A model generated the notes under the pieces. It made no database searches. It saw only the letters and a program-made list of their open reading frames with translations, and was not told where the DNA came from. From Chromatiales bacterium (GTDB taxonomy: Bacteria > Pseudomonadota > Gammaproteobacteria > Steroidobacterales > GCA-2729495), in assembly GCA_020831895.1 (NCBI GenBank), contig JAFIFS010000070.1, positions 24,010 through 88,009 on the forward strand: a stretch of DNA of 64,000 bases. Reading direction: 5' to 3'. Both the position numbers and the translations under genes were made by a program. Positions 1 to 10,580 of this stretch are shown here, in pieces. How positions within the stretch are numbered: position 1 is the first letter of the stretch; each line of letters starts with the position of its first letter.

Positions 1-2501
<2,501 letters not shown>

Positions 2502-2505
<4 letters not shown>

Positions 2506-2840
2506 CCAAACCCGGGCTGCTGACCCTGACGATTCGCGACAAGAGCGCACTGTACCTCGCCTACATGCCGTTCGTGCGCAATGGCGGCCTGTTCATCCCG
2601 ACAGGCAGCAGCTACCGGATGGGCGACGATGTCTTCATGCTGCTCAACATCATGGGCGAGGATGAAAAGATACCGGTTGCGGGGAGGGTCATCTGGGTCA
2701 CGCCCAAGGGTGCACAGGGCAAGCGTACCGCCGGCATCGGCGTGCAGTTCAGCGAGCAGGACAACGGCGCTACCCAGAAAAAGATAGAAAACTACCTGGC
2801 CGGCGCGCTGGGCGGGGACAAGCCCACGCACACGATGTAG
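2502..2840 (+). CDS. pilZ: type IV pilus assembly protein PilZ
   Basis: Canonical PilZ of the Pseudomonas PA2960 type: 112 residues, needed for type IV pilus biogenesis together with the PilF/B system. Recognisable parts are the RNGGLFIPT segment, AGRVIWVTPKG, and the GIGVQFSEQD end. The RxxxR and DxSxxG cyclic-di-GMP motifs are not present, as expected for this subgroup, which does not bind the nucleotide. Start overlaps the holB stop (ATGA at 2502-2505). It is the last gene of the operon and converges with the next gene across 18 bases. Confidence 0.93.
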
Positions 2841-2858
2841 CGACGGAGTCCGGTCGCC

Positions 2859-3914
2859 TCAGGCCGGCTTCGAGGCGTTGAGCCCGCCGCGCAGCACGCG
2901 CGCGTCGTAACCACGCTCGTTCAGGATGTAGGCCCCTGCAGAGCTGCGGCGGCCAGTATCACAGCAGACCAGGTAGGGCACCGACGGGTCCAGCGCATTG
3001 AGCTTGAGCCGGATGAAGTAGAGCGGGATATTGATGGCGCCGGGCTCATGCCCGGCTTCGAACTCGCTGGGCAGCCTCACGTCCAGCCATCTGGCACCCG
3101 ACGCAGCCAGTTTGCAGCCTTGCTCATAGTCGACCCAGGACAGCATGGGCTCATTGAGCAGGGTGTTAAAGTCTTCCTTGCCCAGGCGCATCAGTGCCCC
3201 GTCGGTCAGCATCGAGATGGTCGCATTCCTGCGCGCGTCGGCGATCAGCGCTTCCTCGCCGAAGGTGTCACCAACGCCAAGCTCGGCCAGCTTGATGCCA
3301 TCCCGGTTGAGCGGTGTCTCCCGGGTGACGGCACAGCGGCCACGCACGATCACGTAGAAGAAATCGCCCGGCTCGCCCTGCTTGATCACGACGTCACCGG
3401 CGCTGTAATGCACCTGCTGCATGCGCATGAAGATGGCCTGCAGGTTGGCTGGGGGTATCCGATGAAAGGCCTTGGTCTGGAGCAGGGCTGTCATCCAGTC
3501 CGTCCCGGACTCCGCGGCATCCTCACGCAGGTCACCGACCTCGTAGCTCCCGGTCTGGTCCCAGGTCAGCATAACGTCGAGGAGTTCGGTATCGATAGAG
3601 ATGAACTCGATGCCGTCAACCGCGCGCGCGGTGCAGGTCCTGGGCAGCAACGGCGACACAGGGTGACGCGCCTCCTCACTGTCCGCGCGCAGCAGGCGCC
3701 GGCCGGACTGGCCATCTCCGGCCTCCAGCTCCAGCGTGCCGGCGACCAGGTAGTAGGTCCGCTTGTCCGTGTCACCGGCGCGGAACAGCAGCCTGCCAGG
3801 CTCCAGATGGCGGACCTGCACCTTCTTCGCGAGCGCATCCAGGTTGTCGCGCTTCAGGCCATCGAGCGGGGAGAACTGCCGCAGCTTGTCGATGGTGGCA
3901 ATTTGACCAGACAT
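2859..3914 (-). CDS. double cyclic-nucleotide-binding domain protein with C-terminal rhodanese
   Basis: A 351-residue soluble protein. A first, degenerate cNMP-binding fold covers about 1-120. A second, better conserved one (about 140-255) has a phosphate-binding-cassette-like segment, GDTFGEEALIADARRNATI. A rhodanese domain (about 262-350) ends it, with WLDVRLPSEFEAGH and an active-site loop CCDTGRRSSAG whose Cys should carry a persulfide. Architecture suggests ligand-gated or regulatory sulfur transfer, but the ligand and acceptor are unknown. It stands alone between convergent pilZ and the FadJ-like gene, with a short spacer on each side. The domain calls are firm; the function is not. Confidence 0.85.
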   Translation of the reverse strand: MSGQIATIDKLRQFSPLDGLKRDNLDALAKKVQVRHLEPGRLLFRAGDTDKRTYYLVAGTLELEAGDGQSGRRLLRADSEEARHPVSPLLPRTCTARAVDGIEFISIDTELLDVMLTWDQTGSYEVGDLREDAAESGTDWMTALLQTKAFHRIPPANLQAIFMRMQQVHYSAGDVVIKQGEPGDFFYVIVRGRCAVTRETPLNRDGIKLAELGVGDTFGEEALIADARRNATISMLTDGALMRLGKEDFNTLLNEPMLSWVDYEQGCKLAASGARWLDVRLPSEFEAGHEPGAINIPLYFIRLKLNALDPSVPYLVCCDTGRRSSAGAYILNERGYDARVLRGGLNASKPA

Positions 3915-3981
3915 GGATTTCCAAGGATGAAGGCTGACGGAACGGGAAACCAGCCCGTGCCCGCTTTGCAGACCCGTGATT

Positions 3982-6045
3982 CTAACGTCCGTGGCCGGGC
4001 AATCCCAGCTGCTCCCAGCCCCTGGACGGCCTGAAACGCAAGCCGTGCGCGGCCGTCAGCTCATCGAGCCGGCGCGTGATCTGCGCGACACCGACCGCAA
4101 GCGCATGATGCATGGGCCCACCGCGAAACGGTGCGAACCCGGTACCAAATATCACGCCAGCATCGATCAGGTCGGCATCCTCGACGACGCCCTCATGAAG
4201 GCAGGCGGCGGCTTCGTTGAGCAGCGACAGGATCAGCCGGTCCTGGACTTCCTCATCCGGCCTGGACTCATCCCCAGGCGGGCGGACGGGCTTTCCATCC
4301 TGATAGGTGTAAAACCCCCGGCCGGTCTTGACGCCAAGGTGACCCGCCTCGACGAGGGCCTCGAGCTCGGGTGCCACCGGGCGACCAATGACGGGGGCAA
4401 GTATGCGGGCCACATGCAGTGCGACATCGAGGCCAACGGAGTCAGCCAGTGCGATTGGACCCATGGGCATGCCGAAGGACACGGCGGCCTGGTCGATCTC
4501 GGCCATGGGCACCCCCTCACGCGCCAGCTCCATCGCCTCGGCCATGTACGGCGCGAGGATGCGATTGACCAGGAAGCCAGGCTGACTCCGGCACGGCAGC
4601 GGCAGCTTGCCGATCTGCCGGACGAAGGCTGTCGCCAGCTCCCGGGCAGCTGTCGTGCTCTGTCCGGCCAGCACGACCTCAACCAGCGGCAGGCTGGCAA
4701 CCGGGTTGAAGAAGTGCAGCCCGACCAGTCGCCCGGGCTGCTGGAGGCCCGCTGCCAGCTGCTCCAGCGGGATACTGGAGGTATTGCTGGCAAGCACCGC
4801 ATCCGGACGCATGGCGGCCTCCAGCGATTCGTACAGGCCCTGCTTCGCACGCAGGTCCTCGTAGATCGCCTCGATGACGAGGTCGGCCTGGCCCACGGCC
4901 TCGCCGCCCGGGTCGGCCCTCAGCCGCCCCCGGGCTGCCTCGCGGCTCCCGGCCGAGCCCAGGCGCCTGTCGAACAGCCGAGCCGCGCGGGCCACTGCCT
5001 TTTCGACCAGCGCCGGGTCCCGGTCCTGCAGGCTGACCTCGAGGCCCCGCAAGGCACACCAGGCTGCGATATCGCCACCCATCACTCCGGCGCCGACCAC
5101 GTGGATGCGATGAATCTGCGCCGCTGGTCGCGCCAGCTTTTTCAGGCGCTCCTGCAGGAAAAATACCCGGACGAGGTTGGCCGAAGCAGGTGTAGCGGCA
5201 AGCCGGGCAAAGGATTGCGCCTCATCCTCGAATGCAGCTGGCACCGGGGCCCCACCATGGCGTGTCCAGAGATCGAGAATGGCGCCGGGTGCCGGGTAAT
5301 GCTCGCCAGGCGCGCGGGCCTCGGCCTCCCGCGCGAGGCGACGGGCCACGCGCGGACGGACCGGCGCGAGGTTCAGCAGGCGGTCCAGCAGCCCCATGGG
5401 CCGCGGACTGCCAGCCACTGCCAGCTGCCTGCATGCCGCTGCGCGCCAGTCTTCGCCCGGCTGCAGCAGCCGATCGACCAGCCCGATCTGCCGTGCCCGG
5501 GCCGGCGTCACGGGCTTACCCGTCAAAATCAGCTTCAGTCCGGCACGGACCCCGGCGCGCTGTATAGCCCTGACGGTCCCTCCGAAACCCGGGTGAAGTC
5601 CGAGCTGCACCTCAGGCAACCCGATCGTGCGTTCCTCGCCCTGCAAGGCAATTCGCCAGCGGCAGGCCAGTGCGAGTTCCAGCCCGCCGCCGAGGGCGTG
5701 ACCGTTCAGAACCGCGACGCTGGGGCAGGGCAGCTGCTCGATACGGGCCAGGATCTGCTGGCCCTTGCGGGTCAAACTGGCAAGCTGGTCGGAAGCGACG
5801 AGCCCGGGAAACTCGTGGATGTCGGCACCAGCCACGAAGCTGTCCGGCTTGCCCGAGAACAGCACCAGACCGGCAGGAGGTTCTGCCTCGATACCGGCCA
5901 GCAGCCGGTCGAGTTCCTCCATGACATCAGTGGACAGGGTATTGGCGGCACTGTCATGCCGGTCCAGGCAAAGCCAGGCGGTCTTCTCGTCATCGATCTC
6001 GAGTTGCCAGTGCCGGGCGGAGGAGTGTCCAGGCATCATGCTCAC
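3982..6045 (-). CDS. bifunctional enoyl-CoA hydratase / 3-hydroxyacyl-CoA dehydrogenase, FadJ/FadB-like
   Basis: Fatty-acid beta-oxidation alpha subunit of 687 residues. The N-terminal crotonase domain (about 1-200) has the oxyanion region NGHALGGGLELALAC and both catalytic Glu positions (GLELALA about 123, LPEVQLGLHPG about 145). The dehydrogenase half has the NAD fold VVGAGVMGGD and the HFFNPVASLPLVEVV motif. No thiolase partner (fadA/fadI) is adjacent. The first codon is GTG at 6043-6045, giving a GTGA overlap with the upstream EEP gene; ATG codons at 6037-6039 and 6034-6036 are alternative starts. FadJ versus FadB cannot be decided here. Confidence 0.92.
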   Translation of the reverse strand: MSMMPGHSSARHWQLEIDDEKTAWLCLDRHDSAANTLSTDVMEELDRLLAGIEAEPPAGLVLFSGKPDSFVAGADIHEFPGLVASDQLASLTRKGQQILARIEQLPCPSVAVLNGHALGGGLELALACRWRIALQGEERTIGLPEVQLGLHPGFGGTVRAIQRAGVRAGLKLILTGKPVTPARARQIGLVDRLLQPGEDWRAAACRQLAVAGSPRPMGLLDRLLNLAPVRPRVARRLAREAEARAPGEHYPAPGAILDLWTRHGGAPVPAAFEDEAQSFARLAATPASANLVRVFFLQERLKKLARPAAQIHRIHVVGAGVMGGDIAAWCALRGLEVSLQDRDPALVEKAVARAARLFDRRLGSAGSREAARGRLRADPGGEAVGQADLVIEAIYEDLRAKQGLYESLEAAMRPDAVLASNTSSIPLEQLAAGLQQPGRLVGLHFFNPVASLPLVEVVLAGQSTTAARELATAFVRQIGKLPLPCRSQPGFLVNRILAPYMAEAMELAREGVPMAEIDQAAVSFGMPMGPIALADSVGLDVALHVARILAPVIGRPVAPELEALVEAGHLGVKTGRGFYTYQDGKPVRPPGDESRPDEEVQDRLILSLLNEAAACLHEGVVEDADLIDAGVIFGTGFAPFRGGPMHHALAVGVAQITRRLDELTAAHGLRFRPSRGWEQLGLPGHGR

Positions 6046-6776
6046 CTCACGTGAAAGTCACAGACCAGTGGCAGGTGGTCGGAGAAGACCACATTCGGCA
6101 CCTGGAAGCTGCTGACGTCAATACCATCGCCGAAAAGGATGAAGTCGAGCTCCATGCGCGGGCTGCGACTTGGGTAGGTAGGCAGGCACTCACGGTTCGC
6201 GCTGCGCAGACCGGCAGCCTTCATGAACAGGAAGATCTCGTTCTCGCCCCAGAACGTGTTGAAGTCCCCGGCCACGATCACCGGCTTGTTCGCCCGGGAA
6301 ACCAGCTCATACAGGTGACGCAGCTGGAAATGCCGGTGGCGATACTTCAGGGACAGGTGCACGAGAAAGATCGCAACGTCATCGAGCTCGAGCTCAATGA
6401 TCAGCCGCTTGATGCCCGTGTCGAAGTAGTGGAAGCGTTCACCGGCCACATGGGGCGCGGCGAGAAACGCATTGGCCTGCTTGCGCAGGATCGGCAGCCT
6501 CTGGTTGAACGATTCCTCCCCGTACTTGCACTCGTAGGAAGAATAGTGGCCAAGCGCCTTCGCGATGGCTTCGGCCTGGTTCACCCGTCCGCTGCGCACG
6601 GAGCCGATATCCACCTCGACGAGCCCGACCACATCCGGTGCGAGCTCCTTCAGGAAGCCCGTGATCAGCTCCAATGGACCTGTGTTGCCGAACAGGTAGC
6701 GCGCTCCAGGTACCGCAAGGCCCGGTGGCCCACCGAGGCCAACCCCGTAACGGATATTGTAAACAACGAGTCGCAT
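6042..6776 (-). CDS. endonuclease/exonuclease/phosphatase (EEP) family protein
   Basis: A 244-residue EEP-fold metal-dependent phosphoesterase. It opens with MRLVVYNIRYGVG (Asn of the N-I motif). LVEVDIGSVRSG carries the metal Glu, VIVAGDFNTFWGEN the GDFN motif, LDFILFGDG the D-I motif, and SDHLPLVCDF the terminal SDH motif, so the catalytic set is complete. The substrate could be a nucleic acid, phospholipid or other phosphodiester. No signal peptide is seen. It is coupled by GTGA to the FadJ-like gene downstream, an odd pairing, and diverges from the TIR-like gene across about 77 bases. Confidence 0.85.
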   Translation of the reverse strand: MRLVVYNIRYGVGLGGPPGLAVPGARYLFGNTGPLELITGFLKELAPDVVGLVEVDIGSVRSGRVNQAEAIAKALGHYSSYECKYGEESFNQRLPILRKQANAFLAAPHVAGERFHYFDTGIKRLIIELELDDVAIFLVHLSLKYRHRHFQLRHLYELVSRANKPVIVAGDFNTFWGENEIFLFMKAAGLRSANRECLPTYPSRSPRMELDFILFGDGIDVSSFQVPNVVFSDHLPLVCDFHVR

Positions 6777-6853
6777 CGATCGTTTCAGTCCACCAATGGC
6801 CGCTCCCTGGCCGCTCCGGTAGAATACCCGGCAGGAGAGACAGACGGGACCTC

Positions 6854-7312
6854 ATGGTGACGGAAAGCGACCCGGTCAGGATATTCGTGGCGCACCTGTT
6901 CCGCGAAGATGCGGACTACCTGCGGGTGTTCGAGTACCTCGAATCGCGCGACAATTTCTTCTACGCCAACTGCAGCAACCCCGGGAGCATCCCTGCTGCC
7001 AGCAATCCCGACCTGCTCCGCGAAGAGCTGGTGCGGCAGATCAAGCCGGCCGAGGTCGTAGTGATGCCGGCTGCGATATACGAATCCGACCCGGAGCTCG
7101 CCGGGTACCAGATGGACGTCGCATCGGTCAACAACATCCCGGTGGTCGGTATCCGATCGTTCGCCTCGACACTGATGCCGGGCAAGGACTTCACCAGGCG
7201 TGCTGCCGAGGTGGTCGAATGGAATGAGCGCAGCATCATTGATGCCATACGCCGCCAGGCGCGCCACGAGGACACCACACGCTGGGACGTGATCGAGTTC
7301 AAGCTGGACTGA
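6854..7312 (+). CDS. orphan TIR-like protein of the ThsB/DUF1863 (MTH538) type
   Basis: A 152-residue single-domain protein. It has the strand RIFVAHLF, a following helix ADYLRVFEYLE, the phrase DNFFYANCSNPG, then AEVVVMPAAIYESDPELAGYQ, IPVVGIRSFAS, and a C-terminal VEWNERSIIDAIRR. This order matches TIR-like ThsB proteins, which make cyclic ADP-ribose-type signals in Thoeris defence. The place of the usual Glu in the Y-E-I helix appears to be Gln (Q86, GYQMD), so activity may be altered. There is no ThsA partner nearby. ATG at 6854 was chosen because upstream residues do not fit the fold. Family fairly sure; role unknown. Confidence 0.7.
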   Translation: MVTESDPVRIFVAHLFREDADYLRVFEYLESRDNFFYANCSNPGSIPAASNPDLLREELVRQIKPAEVVVMPAAIYESDPELAGYQMDVASVNNIPVVGIRSFASTLMPGKDFTRRAAEVVEWNERSIIDAIRRQARHEDTTRWDVIEFKLD

Positions 7313-7391
7313 ACACCGGGTCCGACCGCTGCATATCCTAATGCCGGATAGGGCTTGGTGGGGGGCTGAAGGCCCCTCTAGAATGCCTGCC

Positions 7392-7423
7392 TTGCCGCCC
7401 GCCGGGCGGTAGCCAGTTTTTTT
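7392..7423 (+). terminator. intrinsic terminator-like hairpin 15 nt before the FNR start codon
   Basis: Bases 7392-7400 pair with 7404-7412 (9 bp, core CCGCCC/GGGCGG, two G-U pairs, 3-nt loop). After 4 nt, seven T follow at 7417-7423. It can end the TIR-like gene transcript. Because it lies directly in front of the next start codon it could also attenuate that gene if the promoter is upstream. Confidence 0.6.
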
Positions 7424-7438
7424 GCGGACGACGCGAGC

Positions 7439-8467
7439 ATGACGATCAAGACTGACGCGCTGATCATTGGCGCAGGGCCCTGCGGGCTTTTCCAGGTTTT
7501 CGAGCTGGGGCTGCTCGGCATCCAGGCGGACATCGTCGACACCCTGCCCGAGGTCGGCGGCCAGTGCACATGGCTCTACCCTGACAAGCCGATCTATGAC
7601 ATCCCCGCCATTCCTGTCTGCACCGGCGCAGAGCTGGTCGCCAACCTGATGAAGCAGATAGAGCCGTTCAATCCGCGGCTGCACCTTGGTGAGGAAGTGA
7701 CGGCGCTCAGCGGCGAAGTGGGTGCTTTCGAGGTCGAGACCAGCGCAGGCAAGCGGTTCCTCGCCCGCACGGTGTTCATTGCCGGCGGGGTGGGCTCGTT
7801 CCAGCCCAGGCGCGTGCACCTCGAGCATGCCGATGCGCTGGAGGACAGGCAGGTTCATTACCGGGTGACGGACCCCCGGCGGTTCGATGACCAGCGACTG
7901 GTGATTCTCGGGGGCGGCGACTCTGCGCTTGACTGGGCGCTGGCGCTGAAGGACCGGGCTGCCTCGCTGACACTGGTTCACCGTCGCGAAGAGTACAGGG
8001 CTGCACCGGCCTCGGTGGTTTCCCTGCGCCAGGCAGCTGCGGAGGGCCGGATCGAGCTGATCGAGTCGGCCACGGCCACCGCGCTCGAGACTGCGAACGA
8101 CCGCCTGACGGGCGTAGAGATCACGACTGCGGCTGGGGATGTGCGCGTGATTCCCGTCGATCACCTGCTCGCATTCTTCGGGCTGTCGCCGAAACTCGGC
8201 CCGATAGCCGAATGGGGACTTGAACTGCACAAGAAGACGCTACCCGTGGACACCGAGCGCTTCGAGACCAGCCGCCCCGGCATCTTCGCGATCGGTGATA
8301 TCAACCACTACCCCGGGAAGAAGAAGCTGATCCTCAGCGGCTTTCACGAAGCGGCGCTGGCGGCTTTCGCGGCCAAGGCCCTGATCGAGCCCGGAAAAAA
8401 AGTGCACCTGCAGTACACGACGACCAGTCCGATCATGCACAAGCGTCTTGGCGTCAGCGGCGACTGA
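7439..8467 (+). CDS. ferredoxin--NADP(+) reductase, thioredoxin-reductase-like type
   Basis: A 342-residue flavoprotein moving electrons between NADPH and ferredoxin/flavodoxin in the cytoplasm. FAD site DALIIGAGPCGL (about 6-17), GGQCTWLYPDKPIYDIP, a second nucleotide site LVILGGGDSALDWA (about 160), HRREEYRA for NADP, and the FAD-binding end SRPGIFAIGDI. The redox CxxC of thioredoxin reductase is missing, which separates it from TrxB and fits the YumC/FNR2 group. The C-terminal extension (SPIMHKRLG) is also typical. It stands alone behind the hairpin at 7392-7423; the ribosome site before the ATG is weak. Confidence 0.9.
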   Translation: MTIKTDALIIGAGPCGLFQVFELGLLGIQADIVDTLPEVGGQCTWLYPDKPIYDIPAIPVCTGAELVANLMKQIEPFNPRLHLGEEVTALSGEVGAFEVETSAGKRFLARTVFIAGGVGSFQPRRVHLEHADALEDRQVHYRVTDPRRFDDQRLVILGGGDSALDWALALKDRAASLTLVHRREEYRAAPASVVSLRQAAAEGRIELIESATATALETANDRLTGVEITTAAGDVRVIPVDHLLAFFGLSPKLGPIAEWGLELHKKTLPVDTERFETSRPGIFAIGDINHYPGKKKLILSGFHEAALAAFAAKALIEPGKKVHLQYTTTSPIMHKRLGVSGD

Positions 8468-8477
8468 GGCCACCCGT

Positions 8478-9041
8478 TCAGTCCACTGCAGGCCAGCGCT
8501 GCGGAACGCGCCTCAGGCGCTCGAGGTCATGGCCGGTTTCGGCCAGGAAGTCGACGAGCTCCTGGTACTCGGCCTCGGGGATCTCGGGCGAACGCGCCAT
8601 GATCCAGACATTACTGCGATCAGGTACCCCGATCACCGTTCGCTGGTAGTCATCGTCCAGCCAGGCGATCAGGAAGGCCGCCTGGAAAGGCCAGATGAAC
8701 TGCATGCGCCACTCGGCGTTGGTCCTGGTGTCGTAGACACGTGCGCGCGGCGTCAGCCGCCGCTCTGGCCCGTCGAACCCCCCGCGGCGAAACGTGTAGG
8801 TCGTCTCGATGACGCCATCCTCGGTCAGGCGGTAGGACTCCACGCCGTTCCAGGCATCCCGTTCCGAGAACATGGGCAGCAGCGGCACATGGATGGGAAT
8901 GTGCGCGATGACGTACCAGTCACCCATGAACCGCTCGAGGTCGACCTCGCGATCGACCGCCTGCAGCGGCGACGAGGGCCCGGTGCTGGTGCAGCCGGCG
9001 AGCATCAGGACAGGAAGCAGCAGCAGCAACTGGCGTGACAT
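8478..9041 (-). CDS. outer-membrane lipocalin, Blc-like lipoprotein
   Basis: 187 residues beginning with a lipoprotein signal (MSRQLLLLLPVLMLAGC; lipobox LAGC, lipid on Cys17). The lipocalin motif is DLERFMGDWYVIAHIP, followed by eight-strand barrel-like segments and FIWPFQAAFLIAWLDDDYQRTVIGVPDRSNVWIMAR, which matches the Blc family. Lipocalins of this kind bind lysophospholipids or other small lipids at the outer membrane. It converges with the ferredoxin-NADP reductase gene across 10 bases. Confidence 0.9.
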   Translation of the reverse strand: MSRQLLLLLPVLMLAGCTSTGPSSPLQAVDREVDLERFMGDWYVIAHIPIHVPLLPMFSERDAWNGVESYRLTEDGVIETTYTFRRGGFDGPERRLTPRARVYDTRTNAEWRMQFIWPFQAAFLIAWLDDDYQRTVIGVPDRSNVWIMARSPEIPEAEYQELVDFLAETGHDLERLRRVPQRWPAVD

Positions 9042-9215
9042 AGAGTACCCATCATCATCCGGTCCCTGGCAGTTCGGTGCAGGCTGCCCGATGGATGCAG
9101 CATATCAGGACCAGCAAGCCGCCAGTAACAGCGTTTTCCCGGTTCTGGGAGCGTTATTCCGGGATCCGGCGAGGTCACAGGGGAGGGGCCTGCCGAGGCC
9201 CTTGCGCAGCGCCAG

Positions 9216-9599
9216 TCAGTGCAGCCGATGTGCGGCGACGCCAGGGGAGGGAAGCGGGGAGACGCTGAGTGGTCCGCGTGAGCGCCGGTTCTCTGCCCGG
9301 TCGAGGCAAGCCATCAGGTACTGCAGGTCATCGAACCGGAGCCGATCGAACATCAGTGCCGCCGAGCCCGATCCGGACCGGAGCACCAGCGCCGGCCAGC
9401 GCCAGAGGCGGCCTGGACTGCCAGGCGGTGCCAGCAGGAGCTCCACGAACTCCCAGGAATGCAGCGGGCTCGAGAGGTCGTCCAGATAGATGCCGCCGGC
9501 GCTGAGGTTGCGGGCGATACCGGTGAGGGGCTCCCCCGCGCTCGTCAGCACGGTGACGAGGTGGTTCATCGTCCTGCGCCTGCCGCAACGGTGTTCCAT
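9216..9599 (-). CDS. PilZ-domain protein, probable cyclic-di-GMP receptor
   Basis: About 127 residues from ATG at 9599 (an upstream start at 9668 is possible but less likely; AGGGGG precedes the chosen one). It has the RxxxR motif (HRCGRRR) and the NxSxxG motif (ARNLSAGGIYLDD) of c-di-GMP-binding PilZ domains, in contrast to the non-binding PilZ at 2502-2840. The C-terminal tail is Arg/Ser/Pro-rich and unstructured. It diverges from the Crp/Fnr gene. The output is unknown, possibly motility or attachment. Confidence 0.78.
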   Translation of the reverse strand: MEHRCGRRRTMNHLVTVLTSAGEPLTGIARNLSAGGIYLDDLSSPLHSWEFVELLLAPPGSPGRLWRWPALVLRSGSGSAALMFDRLRFDDLQYLMACLDRAENRRSRGPLSVSPLPSPGVAAHRLH

Positions 9600-9716
9600 C
9601 CGGGCTTTGCCCCCTGACTCGATTCCGCCCCTGAAGCCATGATCCAGCCTCGGCTGACCTGCTGCCATAACCTGCGTTAAGCTCGCGCCATTGCAAGGCT
9701 CCGCAAGGAAGCCACG

Positions 9717-10478
9717 ATGGGGACTCTGGACAACCAGCTACCCTGTGCGCTGCTGACACGGCTGCAGCGCTACATGGACGGCCATCCCGCCGACGAGGCG
9801 GCTCTCAGCAGGCTGAACGGCGAGCGACGGGCCACGCCCGCCGGCCGGCGCCTGATCGAGCAGGGCGCCCGGGAGCGCAGCGCGATTCTCATCCATGAGG
9901 GCTGGGCCATCCAGCACCGCAACCTGCCGGATGGTCGACGGCAGATCATCGACTTCCTGCTGCCCGGCGACTTCTGTGATCCCGGGGCCTTCATGCTGCG
10001 CCAGGCGGGTGCGGCCGTATCGTCGATCACCCCGGTCAGCTACTCGCTGGTGGGGTCACAGGCGCTGCTGGCCGCCGTGACACAGTCGCCACGGCTGGGT
10101 GTCTGCCTGTGGTGGATCGCGGCCCAGGAGGGCGCCCTGCTGCGGGCTCACATAGTCGCACTCGGCCGCATGAATGCACGCGAGCGCATTGCCTACCTGG
10201 TCTGGGAACTGTGGCACCGGCTGAGACTTGCATCAGGCCAGCCGTCCATCGAGTTCAGGATGCCTGCCTCGCAGGAAATGATCGCCGATGCGATCGGCCT
10301 CAGCGTTGTCCATGTCAGCCGCACCCTCAGCGGGCTCGAGCAGGACGGCATTATCCGCCGTCGCGGTCACACCTGGAGAATCGACGACCTCGAAAGTCTA
10401 TGCCGGATCGCCCAGGTCACCGACCGGAGCTGGCCCGAGCCGATGCCCAGGCACCCTCGACACCACCCGGTGGCTTAG
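9717..10478 (+). CDS. Crp/Fnr family transcriptional regulator
   Basis: 253 residues: an N-terminal cyclic-nucleotide-fold sensor (RRLIEQGARERSAILIHEGWAI, then QIIDFLLPGDFCDPGAF) and a C-terminal winged helix with EMIADAIGLSVVHVSRTLSGLEQDG as the helix-turn-helix. There is no N-terminal Cys cluster of FNR, so it is unlikely to be an oxygen-labile Fe-S sensor. The pattern resembles the FixK/LexA-like Crp-Fnr branch whose ligand is often unknown. AAGGA at 9705-9709 sits 7 nt before the ATG. Targets cannot be read from the window. Confidence 0.9.
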   Translation: MGTLDNQLPCALLTRLQRYMDGHPADEAALSRLNGERRATPAGRRLIEQGARERSAILIHEGWAIQHRNLPDGRRQIIDFLLPGDFCDPGAFMLRQAGAAVSSITPVSYSLVGSQALLAAVTQSPRLGVCLWWIAAQEGALLRAHIVALGRMNARERIAYLVWELWHRLRLASGQPSIEFRMPASQEMIADAIGLSVVHVSRTLSGLEQDGIIRRRGHTWRIDDLESLCRIAQVTDRSWPEPMPRHPRHHPVA

Positions 10479-10504
10479 TGCGCGGAGCCATCCTAGCCTA
10501 TGCG

Positions 10505-10519
10505 TATAATGTATATTAT
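10505..10519. promoter_or_regulatory. AT-rich inverted repeat containing a consensus -10 hexamer
   Basis: TATAAT at 10505-10510; ATAAT (10506-10510) and ATTAT (10515-10519) form an inverted repeat around GTAT. It lies between two convergent gene ends, where no mRNA promoter is expected; no good -35 is seen. It may be a promoter for a small RNA or a protein site, or chance. Confidence 0.3.
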
Positions 10520-10580
10520 GTTAACTTTTACGCCACCCAGAGCCTCGCCGGTTGCCTGAATCGATAGCCGAACAGGCCTT

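Noticed and set aside
3976..6054. 692-codon open frame on the plus strand opposite the FadJ-like gene
   Set aside because: It mirrors a real gene in GC-rich DNA, where stop codons are rare in antisense frames. Composition is Arg/Gln/Gly-rich with no family motif.
6042..7312. EEP enzyme plus TIR-like protein as a two-gene defence system
   Set aside because: They are divergent, not an operon, the EEP gene is coupled to a beta-oxidation gene, and no ThsA-like effector is present. It is kept only as an orphan TIR observation.
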